DNA from: Lactobacillus mulieris
GTDB taxonomy: Bacteria; Bacillota; Bacilli; Lactobacillales; Lactobacillaceae
Direction of reading: 5' to 3'
DNA: 64,000 nt
NCBI RefSeq assembly: GCF_007095465.1
Contig: NZ_SDGL01000008.1
Span: 1 to 64,000, forward strand
In this document: positions 1-7,489 of the stretch, piece after piece
How positions within the stretch are numbered: the first letter of the stretch is position 1
Layout of the letters: the number at the start of each line of letters is the position of its first letter
Made by a program: the position numbers and the translations under genes
The notes under the pieces: generated by a model
What the model saw: the letters and a program-made list of their open reading frames with translations, nothing else
Told to the model about the DNA's origin: nothing
The model's database searches: none

Positions 1-154
1 GTTGGAAATAAGCAAAAAAGGAGATATATTGGTCAATCAAATCACCAGAGTGAATAGTTCCACCCATTAGGAAATTAGTACCGCCAATCCAACTAGCGAT
101 AAAAAATATAAGACCAGCAAGAAAGCCGGCAAAAATCCAAGTTCTTTTTTTCAT
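1..154 (-). CDS. YfhO-family membrane protein, N-terminal fragment (cut by window edge)
   Basis: Partial gene reading off the left edge; only about 51 N-terminal codons are visible. They begin MKKRTWIFAGFLAGLIFFIA, a first membrane helix, followed by GGTNFLMGG and a HSGDLIDQY motif. The same arrangement (GTNPYFGG, then NSGD..xQY) occurs at the same distance from the start in the two complete genes at 338-2938 and 3048-5624, so this is a third tandem paralogue. The ATG at 154 is preceded by a GAGG ribosome binding site. YfhO proteins are polytopic GT-C-like enzymes linked to glycosylation of lipoteichoic acid in Bacillus and Staphylococcus. The rest of the protein, and whether it is intact, cannot be judged here. 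Confidence 0.75.
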   Translation of the reverse strand, partial: MKKRTWIFAGFLAGLIFFIASWIGGTNFLMGGTIHSGDLIDQYISFFAYFQ

Positions 155-286
155 AAAATAAAAACCTCTAAAGTAATGAAAATATACTAGTCCATTCTAA
201 CATGGAAAAGCTAGTTTTTATAAGGAGTATATTGTATGTAAAAAGGGGAAAGCTTTGAATGTAATAAAAATATTTTTGCAAAATAA

Positions 287-335
287 AAAAGCTGATATAT
301 CAACGTTTTGTAAAAAACGAAGAATATCAGCTTTT
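287..335 (-). terminator. Intrinsic terminator of the YfhO gene at 338-2938
   Basis: A long hairpin with outer arms AAAAGCTGATAT / ATATCAGCTTTT and an inner CGTTTT/AAAACG pairing lies just past the stop codon. Read on the minus strand it is followed by a T-rich tract. It belongs to a group of three related hairpins in this window (see findings). Confidence 0.8.
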
Positions 336-337
336 AA

Positions 338-2938
338 CTATTTGCCTTTTTTTATTCTATGATTTTTATATTTAAAATGATGAATTTCAGCTCCAAATAG
401 AACGATACCAATTATTGATATTATTGTTCCTAATTTTAAGCCAGGCATTGTATGTTTAAAAATGATTTTATAATTGCCAGCAGGTAATTTTAGAGAAATG
501 AAACGATTTAGTGCTTTAGTGATTTTTACAGGTTTTCCGTTTGCTGTTGCTTGCCAACCACTAGTATATGGAAATGTAGTTATTAAAGCTTGGCCTCGTT
601 TCAAGTGGATGTGACCACTTATATAGTTCCCTTTCCAAGTTGTTAATGACATCGCACGAGATTTAACAAGCTTGATAGTTTTATTTAAATTGTTTTGGTT
701 TAGTAAATATAATTTAGGATCTATAATAATTTTATTTTTTATATTTTTACGAAGATAGATTTTTAGGACTACTTTCCCATTTTTAGGAATATGAACACAT
801 ATTGGTTGCAAGTTAACAGGAAGAGATCTGAAAGATTTACCATTAATTGTTAGTTTACTTGCAGCAGAATTGATATCAGTATAATCAGCCCACATCATAA
901 GACTACGATCTAATAAAATATATCCCCGTGAATTAGGTTGAGCATGATAAGTAAATGTAACCGTAGAAGGCGATTTAGTAGATATTTGGTTCATGGTTAG
1001 TAAATTGGCATTATGTGACAAGGTCATATTATTGCTAGTTTCGTGTGCAGAAATCGCTTTACTAAAGTATTGGGTATTGGTATTGGTTAAACTATTTAAA
1101 ACTGTTACTTGATTAGACAATGGATTATTTTCTTTAAGCTTAATGTTATTGGCTTGGTAACCAGCAAAAGCTAACGGAAAAGTATTAATTCTATATGCAA
1201 CATTAGTTTTATTTTGATACCAAATTTTATTACCAATTAAGTCATCTCTCAAACCATAATTATAAAACCCACGCATATCGCTTAATCTATTTGATACAAC
1301 ATATGTATTTAAGCCAAATAGGGCATCAGTCAATTGAGTGCCAGTTGAATAAAATGTGTAATAACCAATGCTAGGAAGTCCTAATAAACCACCGAATGTA
1401 GTTAATTTTGAATCATTGTTGGAACTAAAAGAATTAATTCCGTGATAATTCATCATGTAACTTTCACCACGGTCATTATTAATTAAAAATGATTTATCTA
1501 GTCGTTGTTTTTTTGCTTGTTTAGGAATTTTATTTAAAAATGCAATAGTGTCTTCAGTATAAGGATTGTATGAAGTAACATTTTTACTGATTTTTGACCA
1601 GGCTAAACAAGTGTTAGCAAAAATATCTAAAATGATGACTAATGCTAATACATAGGGCTTAATTTGTTTTCGGATATATAAATTAATTAAAATTACAGAA
1701 ATTATAAATACAGAAATAGTGATTATGGAAACTTGTTTGTCTATTCCTAAAAGCTTACGACTAAAGAAATAGTAAATAATTATGAAAAATAAAAACACAC
1801 TATTCCAGGTTAATATATTTTTTTTATTAAAAGGCAAACCTTTTGATACTGAAAGAGTAGCAAAATAAGCTAATGAAAAGGCAATGAGGAATGCAAAACG
1901 AAATGGGTAATATTGCGGAGGCTGTCCACCATGCCATAATAAATATAGTTTTGTTGAAAATAAACCTGAAAAAATGAAGAATAGGAATACTAAACTAGCG
2001 ATTCGCTCTTTTAGTGAAAACTTTGAATTGAAAAAATAAGTAATCACTAAGAGAGTAGAAATTGTACCAATGTACATAAGGGGAACAGCCAGCTTGTTAC
2101 CTGCAAAAAGAAGATTTCCAGGAAGTGCTAGTAAAAGTGATTTAGGGTGGATAGGAGAAGTAGATAAACTGTAATTAAGTTTATTTTCTAATAAATTATA
2201 AAAAGTAGGTATACTTGCAAAACTAGAAATTAAAGCAGCAGTGAGAGATGAGATTGCAAAAATAACGAATTTTTTGATAAAAACTTTCCAGTTAGTAAAA
2301 GTAATGAAAGCTTGATAAAAGAAAAATCCCACTAAAAATAAGCAAGTCATAAAAGCTGTATAATAATTAGCTACAATAGTAATTGCTAAAAATATTACAT
2401 AAGTAATAGAAAACTTTCCATCAATAATTGAAAGAAGTCCGTAAACGATTATTGGCAAAAAAGCAATAGCATCAAGCCACATTAGGTTCCCAAAGTAACT
2501 AATTACATATGCAGATAATGAGTAAGCAACTCCAAATGAAATGGACCAAGTATCAGTGGCTCCCATTTTTTTCTTTGCTAAATAATAAAAGGAGCCTGAT
2601 GCAACCATAACTTTTAGTAAAATTATAGTATAAATAGCTAGATTTACTTTAGTGGCTGGAAATAGTAAAACTATAAAATTTAAGGGACTTAAAAGATAGT
2701 ATCCCCAATTTCCTGCCATGCTGCCACCTAAGCCATTGGAAAAGCTATAGGAAAAATCACTTAAATTTCCTAATAGAATATGGCGCAAATAACCAAAAAA
2801 TGATAGATATTGATCTAAAATATCGCCAGAATTTAATGTTCCGCCGAAATATGGGTTGGTTCCAGTAAAAAGTCCGGCCAATAAAAATAACAGCGCTGAA
2901 ATTAATACTGGAATGACAAATTTAGGTATTTTTTTCAT
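338..2938 (-). CDS. YfhO-family polytopic membrane protein (probable GT-C glycosyltransferase)
   Basis: The protein is 866 aa. An N-terminal helix (KFVIPVLISALLFLLAG) is followed by GTNPYFGG and NSGDILDQY at about residues 27-46; in GT-C enzymes an acidic residue in this first extracytoplasmic loop is catalytic. About a dozen membrane segments fill residues 1-470. A large extracytoplasmic region follows, with the conserved NDRGESY stretch and late GYILLDRS and GWQATANGKPV motifs, and then one C-terminal helix. B. subtilis and S. aureus YfhO are needed to put sugars on lipoteichoic acid, so a sugar transfer role outside the membrane is likely, but acceptor and sugar are unknown. An in-frame start 10 codons upstream exists, but AGGAG sits correctly before the ATG at 2938. 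It is strongly similar along its length to the next gene, so the pair is a tandem duplication. Confidence 0.85.
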   Translation of the reverse strand: MKKIPKFVIPVLISALLFLLAGLFTGTNPYFGGTLNSGDILDQYLSFFGYLRHILLGNLSDFSYSFSNGLGGSMAGNWGYYLLSPLNFIVLLFPATKVNLAIYTIILLKVMVASGSFYYLAKKKMGATDTWSISFGVAYSLSAYVISYFGNLMWLDAIAFLPIIVYGLLSIIDGKFSITYVIFLAITIVANYYTAFMTCLFLVGFFFYQAFITFTNWKVFIKKFVIFAISSLTAALISSFASIPTFYNLLENKLNYSLSTSPIHPKSLLLALPGNLLFAGNKLAVPLMYIGTISTLLVITYFFNSKFSLKERIASLVFLFFIFSGLFSTKLYLLWHGGQPPQYYPFRFAFLIAFSLAYFATLSVSKGLPFNKKNILTWNSVFLFFIIIYYFFSRKLLGIDKQVSIITISVFIISVILINLYIRKQIKPYVLALVIILDIFANTCLAWSKISKNVTSYNPYTEDTIAFLNKIPKQAKKQRLDKSFLINNDRGESYMMNYHGINSFSSNNDSKLTTFGGLLGLPSIGYYTFYSTGTQLTDALFGLNTYVVSNRLSDMRGFYNYGLRDDLIGNKIWYQNKTNVAYRINTFPLAFAGYQANNIKLKENNPLSNQVTVLNSLTNTNTQYFSKAISAHETSNNMTLSHNANLLTMNQISTKSPSTVTFTYHAQPNSRGYILLDRSLMMWADYTDINSAASKLTINGKSFRSLPVNLQPICVHIPKNGKVVLKIYLRKNIKNKIIIDPKLYLLNQNNLNKTIKLVKSRAMSLTTWKGNYISGHIHLKRGQALITTFPYTSGWQATANGKPVKITKALNRFISLKLPAGNYKIIFKHTMPGLKLGTIISIIGIVLFGAEIHHFKYKNHRIKKGK

Positions 2939-2979
2939 AGAAACTCCTCTTAATATCATAAGAAACAATTAGCCTCTTT

Positions 2980-3008
2980 ATTATAGCCTATATAGTTACT
3001 TTTTTAAC
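2980..3008 (-). promoter_or_regulatory. Promoter of the YfhO gene at 338-2938
   Basis: On the minus strand TATAAT (2980-2985) lies 17 bases from a weak -35 GTTAAA (3003-3008). The -10 region reads GCTATAATAAAGAG, nearly the same as GCTATAATAAAAGAG before the next paralogue (-10 at 5676-5681), so each copy seems to have kept its own duplicated promoter. Confidence 0.55.
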
Positions 3009-3020
3009 ATAAGATATGCG

Positions 3021-3047
3021 AAAAGCCCGAGCATTTTTGCTCGAGCT
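3021..3047 (-). terminator. Terminator hairpin of the YfhO gene at 3048-5624
   Basis: An inverted repeat AAAGC-CGAGC / GCTCG-GCTTT with an ATTTTT loop directly abuts the stop codon. On the minus strand it is followed by a short T run, so it is a plausible but modest terminator separating the two tandem paralogues. Confidence 0.6.
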
Positions 3048-5624
3048 TTAGCACTGTAAATACTTAGAGGACAGTTTTTTTAGTAAAATTAATACAAATA
3101 TACCGAAAATCGAAATGATGATACCTAATTTAAACCCCGGCATTTTATGATTAAGTTGTATTGTATATTTCCCAGCTGGTAAATTTAAAGCAATAAAGCA
3201 ACCTAAATATTTTTGGATTTTAACTTTTTTACCATTAGCTGTAGCATACCACCCATTAGAATATGGAATAGTAGTAAGTAACGACTGACCCTTATGTAAA
3301 GTAATAGTTCCACTTATTGAGTTCCCTTTCCAAGTAGTTATAGCCATTTTTCTGCTTTGAACTAGTTGTATTGATTTAAATAACGCATTTTCGTTTAATA
3401 GATATAAATTTGGTTGAATAATTTTTTTGTTTAGTATACTTGGCTTCCAATATATTTTTAAGATTAATTTTCCGTTTTCAGGTATATGTATTCCAATAGG
3501 TTGTAAATTAACCGATAAGCTTCTGAAAGAATGTCCATTAATTGTCATTTTACTTGCATCGGAAATATATTTTCCCCATGACATAATGGTAGGGTCTAAC
3601 ATGATATAACCATTGGAATTTGGTTTAGCTTGGTAAGTGAAAATAACTGAAGACTTTTTCTTTTTAATTTGTTGCATACTAATTAGATTATTGCTGGTTT
3701 TGATAAGCATATTATTGCTAGTTATTTGCGGAGTAATTGCGTTACTGAAATAAACTGTCTTAGTATTAGTTAAAGATTGTAGTATTTTTTCTTGATTAAG
3801 TAGAGCAGAATTACTCTTTAAATTTAAATTATTTTTGCTATAGCCTGCAAAAACTAAAGGAAAAACAGCCATTTTATAAGCGATATTATTTTTATCTTTG
3901 TACCAATTCTTATTGGATACTAAATCATCACGTAAGCCATAATTAGAAAATCCTTTTACCGTAGTAGCTTTATTTGACATTATATAAGTTTTAATCCCAA
4001 GCAAGGCATCTGTTAACTGAGTTCCAGTTGAATAATAAGTATAATAGCCTATGCTTGGCAACCCAAGTAAACCAAGGAGTTTACTAAGGTGAGGATCATT
4101 ATTAGAACTGAAAACATTAACGCCGCGATAATTAAATGTGTAACTTTCTCCTCGGTCATTATTAAGTAAGAATGATTTCTCTAATCTTTGAGATTTTGCG
4201 CTTGTAGGCAATTTATTAATTAAAGAGGCAGTTTGTTCTGTATAAGGATTATATGATGTCACATTTTTACTAGTTGTTGACCAAGTAACCCAAGTATTTA
4301 AGAAAATATCTACTATTAATAACAATGCTATAAACTTGCTATTTATTTTTTCTAATATATATAAATTTAAAATGATTATAGAGATAACTAGAACGATTAA
4401 AGTTGCAAAAAGTGAAGATTTGGGAATCCCTAACACCTTTTTAACTATCAAAACATAATAGATTATAAAACAGATTAAAAAAGCATTAGTTATCCAAAAT
4501 GTTCGTTGGGGAAGATGTTGTATATGATTAATTGAAATTGAAGCTAAATAGATTAAAGTAAATGTAATAATGAAAGCAAAGCGATAAGGATAGAAAATAG
4601 GTGGTTGCCCCCCATGCCACAATAGGTAAATTTTCGTGGAAATTAATCCAGAAAAAGTAAAAAGAAGTAATAATAAGCCAGCTATTCGTTGCTTAAGGGC
4701 TACTTTACCATTAAAGAAGTATGCAAAAACTAATATAATCGAAATTGTACCTATATAAATTAATGGCAAAGAAGAAATGTTGCCACGGAATAATAGGTTA
4801 GCACCAATACTTAGTAAATTTCTTTTGGCATCGATGACGGGTGCAGGTAGATGATAATTTAACTTATTTTCTAGTAAATTATAAAAAGTTGGAACACTCG
4901 CAAAAGCAGATAGAAGCGCAGCGCTAAGCGATGAAATCCCAAAATAAATAATCTGTTTTAAAAGATTTTTCCAAGAAGAAAATGATAAAAAGGACAGATA
5001 TATAAAAAAACCTATTAAAAAAAAGCATATCATGTAACCAGTATAGTAATTAGCCACAATAATGATTGCTAAAGTCAAAATATAAAGAAGAGAAAATTTA
5101 AGTTGTAAAACTTCCTTAGTTAATCCCAATATAACTAATGGAAGAAGAGCTACTGCATCAAGCCACATTAAATTCCCCCAGTAACCAATTACATAAGAGG
5201 ATAGAGAGTAAGCTACACCTAATGATATAGCTATTGGATAAGAATTATTATTTAATCGTTTTGCCAAATAATAAAAAGAGCTAGACGCAATCATAATTTT
5301 TATTAATATGATAGTATAAATAGCTATATTAAGTTGATTTGCAGGGAATAATAAAATGATAAAATTTAATGGACTTAAAAGATAATATCCCCAATTTCCA
5401 GCCATGCTACCGCCTAACCCATTGGAAAAGCTATAAGAAAAATCACTAAAATTTCCTATTAAGACATGGCGTAAATAGCCAAAAAATGAGTAATATTGCG
5501 TTGCAAGATCTCCGGAATTTGGAACTCCTCCGAAGTATGGATTAGTGCCAGTAATTAAACCTGCTAATAAAAAAATGAATGCAGATATTAATGCAGGAAT
5601 AATACATTTAGGTATTTTTTTCAT
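3048..5624 (-). CDS. YfhO-family polytopic membrane protein, tandem paralogue
   Basis: The protein is 858 aa and has the same plan as its downstream neighbour: N-terminal helix, GTNPYFGG and NSGDLATQY motifs near residues 26-45, about a dozen membrane segments, a large outer region with NDRGESY, late GWYATANGKKV, and a C-terminal helix. The shared blocks (for example SNGLGGSMAGNWGYYLLSPL) are almost unchanged, while loops and the C-terminus differ, as expected of an older tandem duplication with possible division of labour. The start at 5624 has GAGGAAAAAAG upstream. Family knowledge links YfhO to glycosylation of wall polymers. No CsbB/GtrB-type undecaprenyl-phosphate glycosyl synthase, the usual partner, lies in the visible neighbourhood. 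Acceptor and sugar are unknown. Confidence 0.85.
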   Translation of the reverse strand: MKKIPKCIIPALISAFIFLLAGLITGTNPYFGGVPNSGDLATQYYSFFGYLRHVLIGNFSDFSYSFSNGLGGSMAGNWGYYLLSPLNFIILLFPANQLNIAIYTIILIKIMIASSSFYYLAKRLNNNSYPIAISLGVAYSLSSYVIGYWGNLMWLDAVALLPLVILGLTKEVLQLKFSLLYILTLAIIIVANYYTGYMICFFLIGFFIYLSFLSFSSWKNLLKQIIYFGISSLSAALLSAFASVPTFYNLLENKLNYHLPAPVIDAKRNLLSIGANLLFRGNISSLPLIYIGTISIILVFAYFFNGKVALKQRIAGLLLLLFTFSGLISTKIYLLWHGGQPPIFYPYRFAFIITFTLIYLASISINHIQHLPQRTFWITNAFLICFIIYYVLIVKKVLGIPKSSLFATLIVLVISIIILNLYILEKINSKFIALLLIVDIFLNTWVTWSTTSKNVTSYNPYTEQTASLINKLPTSAKSQRLEKSFLLNNDRGESYTFNYRGVNVFSSNNDPHLSKLLGLLGLPSIGYYTYYSTGTQLTDALLGIKTYIMSNKATTVKGFSNYGLRDDLVSNKNWYKDKNNIAYKMAVFPLVFAGYSKNNLNLKSNSALLNQEKILQSLTNTKTVYFSNAITPQITSNNMLIKTSNNLISMQQIKKKKSSVIFTYQAKPNSNGYIMLDPTIMSWGKYISDASKMTINGHSFRSLSVNLQPIGIHIPENGKLILKIYWKPSILNKKIIQPNLYLLNENALFKSIQLVQSRKMAITTWKGNSISGTITLHKGQSLLTTIPYSNGWYATANGKKVKIQKYLGCFIALNLPAGKYTIQLNHKMPGFKLGIIISIFGIFVLILLKKLSSKYLQC

Positions 5625-5675
5625 TTTTCTTTTTTCCTCTTAAGTAAAGTTTGATTTGATATTACGAACTCTTTT

Positions 5676-5702
5676 ATTATAGCTTATATTTGTATTTGAC
5701 AA
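5676..5702 (-). promoter_or_regulatory. Promoter of the YfhO gene at 3048-5624
   Basis: On the minus strand TATAAT (5676-5681) is preceded at 15-16 bases by TTTGTC/TTGTCA. The surrounding GCTATAATAAAAGAG closely matches the promoter of the neighbouring paralogue. Confidence 0.5.
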
Positions 5703-5731
5703 AAAATTTAATTGTAACTGAGTATTGTTCA

Positions 5732-5760
5732 TTGACTATTTTGTTACTACCTTATATTAT
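5732..5760 (+). promoter_or_regulatory. Promoter of the tyrS leader
   Basis: TTGACT (5732-5737) and TATTAT (5755-5760) are separated by exactly 17 bases, just upstream of the T-box leader. This fits a housekeeping sigma factor promoter. Confidence 0.8.
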
Positions 5761-5770
5761 ATTGATAACA

Positions 5771-5977
5771 CGAAAAAGAGAGTAGCCCCTTAATTCAGCG
5801 TTCAGAGAACTAGCGTTGTGGTGAGAGCTAGGCAGGTTAAGGTATGGCGAAGTACAAGTGTACGGGGCGCAAATCCTCGTTAGCAACTATAAAGGCGCTT
5901 TAGGCGCAAACGTGGGTGGTACCACGGCTATTTAATGATTATTAGTCGTCCCTTGATTTAATCAAGGGACGTTTTTT
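5771..5977 (+). promoter_or_regulatory. T-box riboswitch (tyrosine) with terminator
   Basis: The leader ends in a classic T-box sequence, CGTGGGTGGTACCACG around 5911-5926, whose TGG bulge pairs with the uncharged tRNA 3' end. It is followed by the terminator hairpin CGTCCCTTGATT / AATCAAGGGACG (5947-5971) and a T run. The Stem I apical region GTGAGAGCTAGG is present at about 5821. UAC (Tyr) triplets occur at 5853-5855 and 5861-5863, and the first is the better candidate for the specifier. Uncharged tRNA-Tyr would stabilise the antiterminator and let transcription reach tyrS. Confidence 0.9.
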
Positions 5978-5998
5978 ATTTATTCGATGGAGGAAATT

Positions 5999-7261
5999 AT
6001 GGCAAAGTTTGACATTTTGGAAGACCTTAAATGGCGTGGAGCCATTAATCAACAAACCGATGAAGAAGGTTTAAAAAAGTACCTTGCCGAACATGATGAT
6101 TTGGCACTTTACTGTGGTACTGATCCAACCGGTGATTCACTTCATATTGGACATTTAATTCCATTTATGATTTTGAAGAGATTCCAATTGGCAGGTTACC
6201 ACCCAGTAATTATTATTGGTGGTGGTACTGGCTCAATTGGTGATCCATCAGGTAGAAAGACTGAACGTGTACTTCAAAGTGATGAACAAGTACACCATAA
6301 TGAGGTTGCTTTAACTAACCAAATGAAGAAATTATTTGGTACTGAAAATTTCCAAATCGTTAACAATCGTGACTGGCTTGGTAAGATGAGCTTGCTCGAA
6401 TTTTTACGTGATTACGGTAAACTATTCCAAATTAACAATATGCTTGCTAAGGACGTAGTTGCTAGTCGTCTTGAAAACGGAATTTCCTTTACAGAATTTA
6501 CTTACCAAATTTTGCAAGGGATTGACTTTTACATTTTGAACCGTGATTATGGTGTACAAATGCAAATTGGTGGTAGTGACCAATGGGGCAACATTACATC
6601 AGGGATTGACTTAATTCACCGCTTGGAAGGTAATGAACGCCCAGCCTTTGGTTTGACCATTCCACTAATGCTTAAAGCAGATGGAACCAAGTTCGGTAAG
6701 TCAGCAGGTGGTGCTGTATGGCTTGATCCTGAAAAAACAAGTCCTTACGAATTTTACCAATTCTGGATTAACCAAGATGACCGCGATGTTGTAAAATATT
6801 TGAAGTATTTCACTTTCTTGAGTCATGAAGAAATTGATGCTTTGGCAGAAAAAGTTAAGAATGAACCTTGGAAGCGTGAAGCACAAAAGACATTAGCTGC
6901 GGAAGTTACTAAGTTTGTTCATGGTGAAGCAGGCCTTGAAGAAGCTCAAATGATTACTGATGCTTTATTCTCAGGTAATGTTAAAGAATTATCAGTTAAG
7001 CAAATTGAGCAAGCTCTTAAAAATGCACCAAGTGCAGAAAGTTCAAATGAAAAGAAGAACTTGGTAGACTTTTTGGTAGATACTAAGATTGAATCTTCCA
7101 AGCGTCAAGCACGTGAAGATATCCAAAATGGAGCAATTTATGTCAATGGGAATAAGGTCCAAGAATTAGAATTTGAGGTTGATCCAAGTGCTTCATTTGA
7201 TGGTAAGTATGTAATTATCCGTAAAGGTAAGAGAAAATATACTTTGGTTACTATTAAATAA
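5999..7261 (+). CDS. tyrS: Tyrosyl-tRNA synthetase
   Basis: This 420-aa class I synthetase charges tRNA-Tyr. The HIGH signature (SLHIGH, residues 49-52) and the KMSKS-loop equivalent KFGKS (231-235) are both present, with the tyrosine-pocket stretch QIGGSDQWGNI between them. A C-terminal S4-like RNA-binding domain follows (about residues 350-415, SSKRQAREDIQNGAIYVNG). Length is normal for the family. An ATG four codons upstream is in frame, but GGAGG at 5989-5993 places initiation at 5999. The T-box leader makes expression depend on tRNA-Tyr charging. The gene is followed by tRNA-Thr only 32 bases after the stop. Confidence 0.97.
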   Translation: MAKFDILEDLKWRGAINQQTDEEGLKKYLAEHDDLALYCGTDPTGDSLHIGHLIPFMILKRFQLAGYHPVIIIGGGTGSIGDPSGRKTERVLQSDEQVHHNEVALTNQMKKLFGTENFQIVNNRDWLGKMSLLEFLRDYGKLFQINNMLAKDVVASRLENGISFTEFTYQILQGIDFYILNRDYGVQMQIGGSDQWGNITSGIDLIHRLEGNERPAFGLTIPLMLKADGTKFGKSAGGAVWLDPEKTSPYEFYQFWINQDDRDVVKYLKYFTFLSHEEIDALAEKVKNEPWKREAQKTLAAEVTKFVHGEAGLEEAQMITDALFSGNVKELSVKQIEQALKNAPSAESSNEKKNLVDFLVDTKIESSKRQAREDIQNGAIYVNGNKVQELEFEVDPSASFDGKYVIIRKGKRKYTLVTIK

Positions 7262-7293
7262 TAAAAAATACCTAGCCATAGGCTAGGTATTAT

Positions 7294-7366
7294 GCCGTTT
7301 TAGCTCAGGAGGTAGAGCACCGCCGTGGTAAGGAGGAGGTCGCCAGTTCAAATCTGGCAAACGGCT
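7294..7366 (+). tRNA. tRNA-Thr (anticodon GGT)
   Basis: A cloverleaf can be folded by eye: acceptor GCCGTTT/AAACGGC, D stem GCTC/GAGC, anticodon loop GTGGTAA with GGT at positions 34-36, and T arm GCCAG-TTCAAAT-CTGGC. No CCA is encoded. Two features are odd: the anticodon stem CCGCC/GGAGG has a G29-A41 mismatch, and position 32 is G where pyrimidine is usual. Stem and loop otherwise support a real tRNA. It sits right after tyrS. Confidence 0.85.
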
Positions 7367-7449
7367 TATTGTTGTATTGTTATGCATTATATTAAAAAAC
7401 AAAAGCTATTAATATGTTACCTATCAGTTTTTTTTGGTTTTCTTAATAT

Positions 7450-7475
7450 TATAATACAAAATGTAAACGCTTTAA
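7450..7475 (+). promoter_or_regulatory. -10 element and probable cre site before the fatty acid hydratase
   Basis: TATAAT at 7450-7455 is a likely -10; no good -35 is seen. Just downstream, TGTAAACGCTTTAA (7462-7475) matches the CcpA-binding consensus TGWNANCGNTNWCA at 13 of 14 positions and runs into the AAGGAGG ribosome binding site. A site downstream of the -10 would fit carbon catabolite repression by roadblock. Confidence 0.55.
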
Positions 7476-7489
7476 GGAGGCCGATAAAT

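Noticed and set aside
7325..7489. N-terminal extension of the fatty acid hydratase frame
   Set aside because: It starts inside tRNA-Thr and runs through the promoter and cre site; AAGGAGG before ATG 7490 gives the family's normal length and start.
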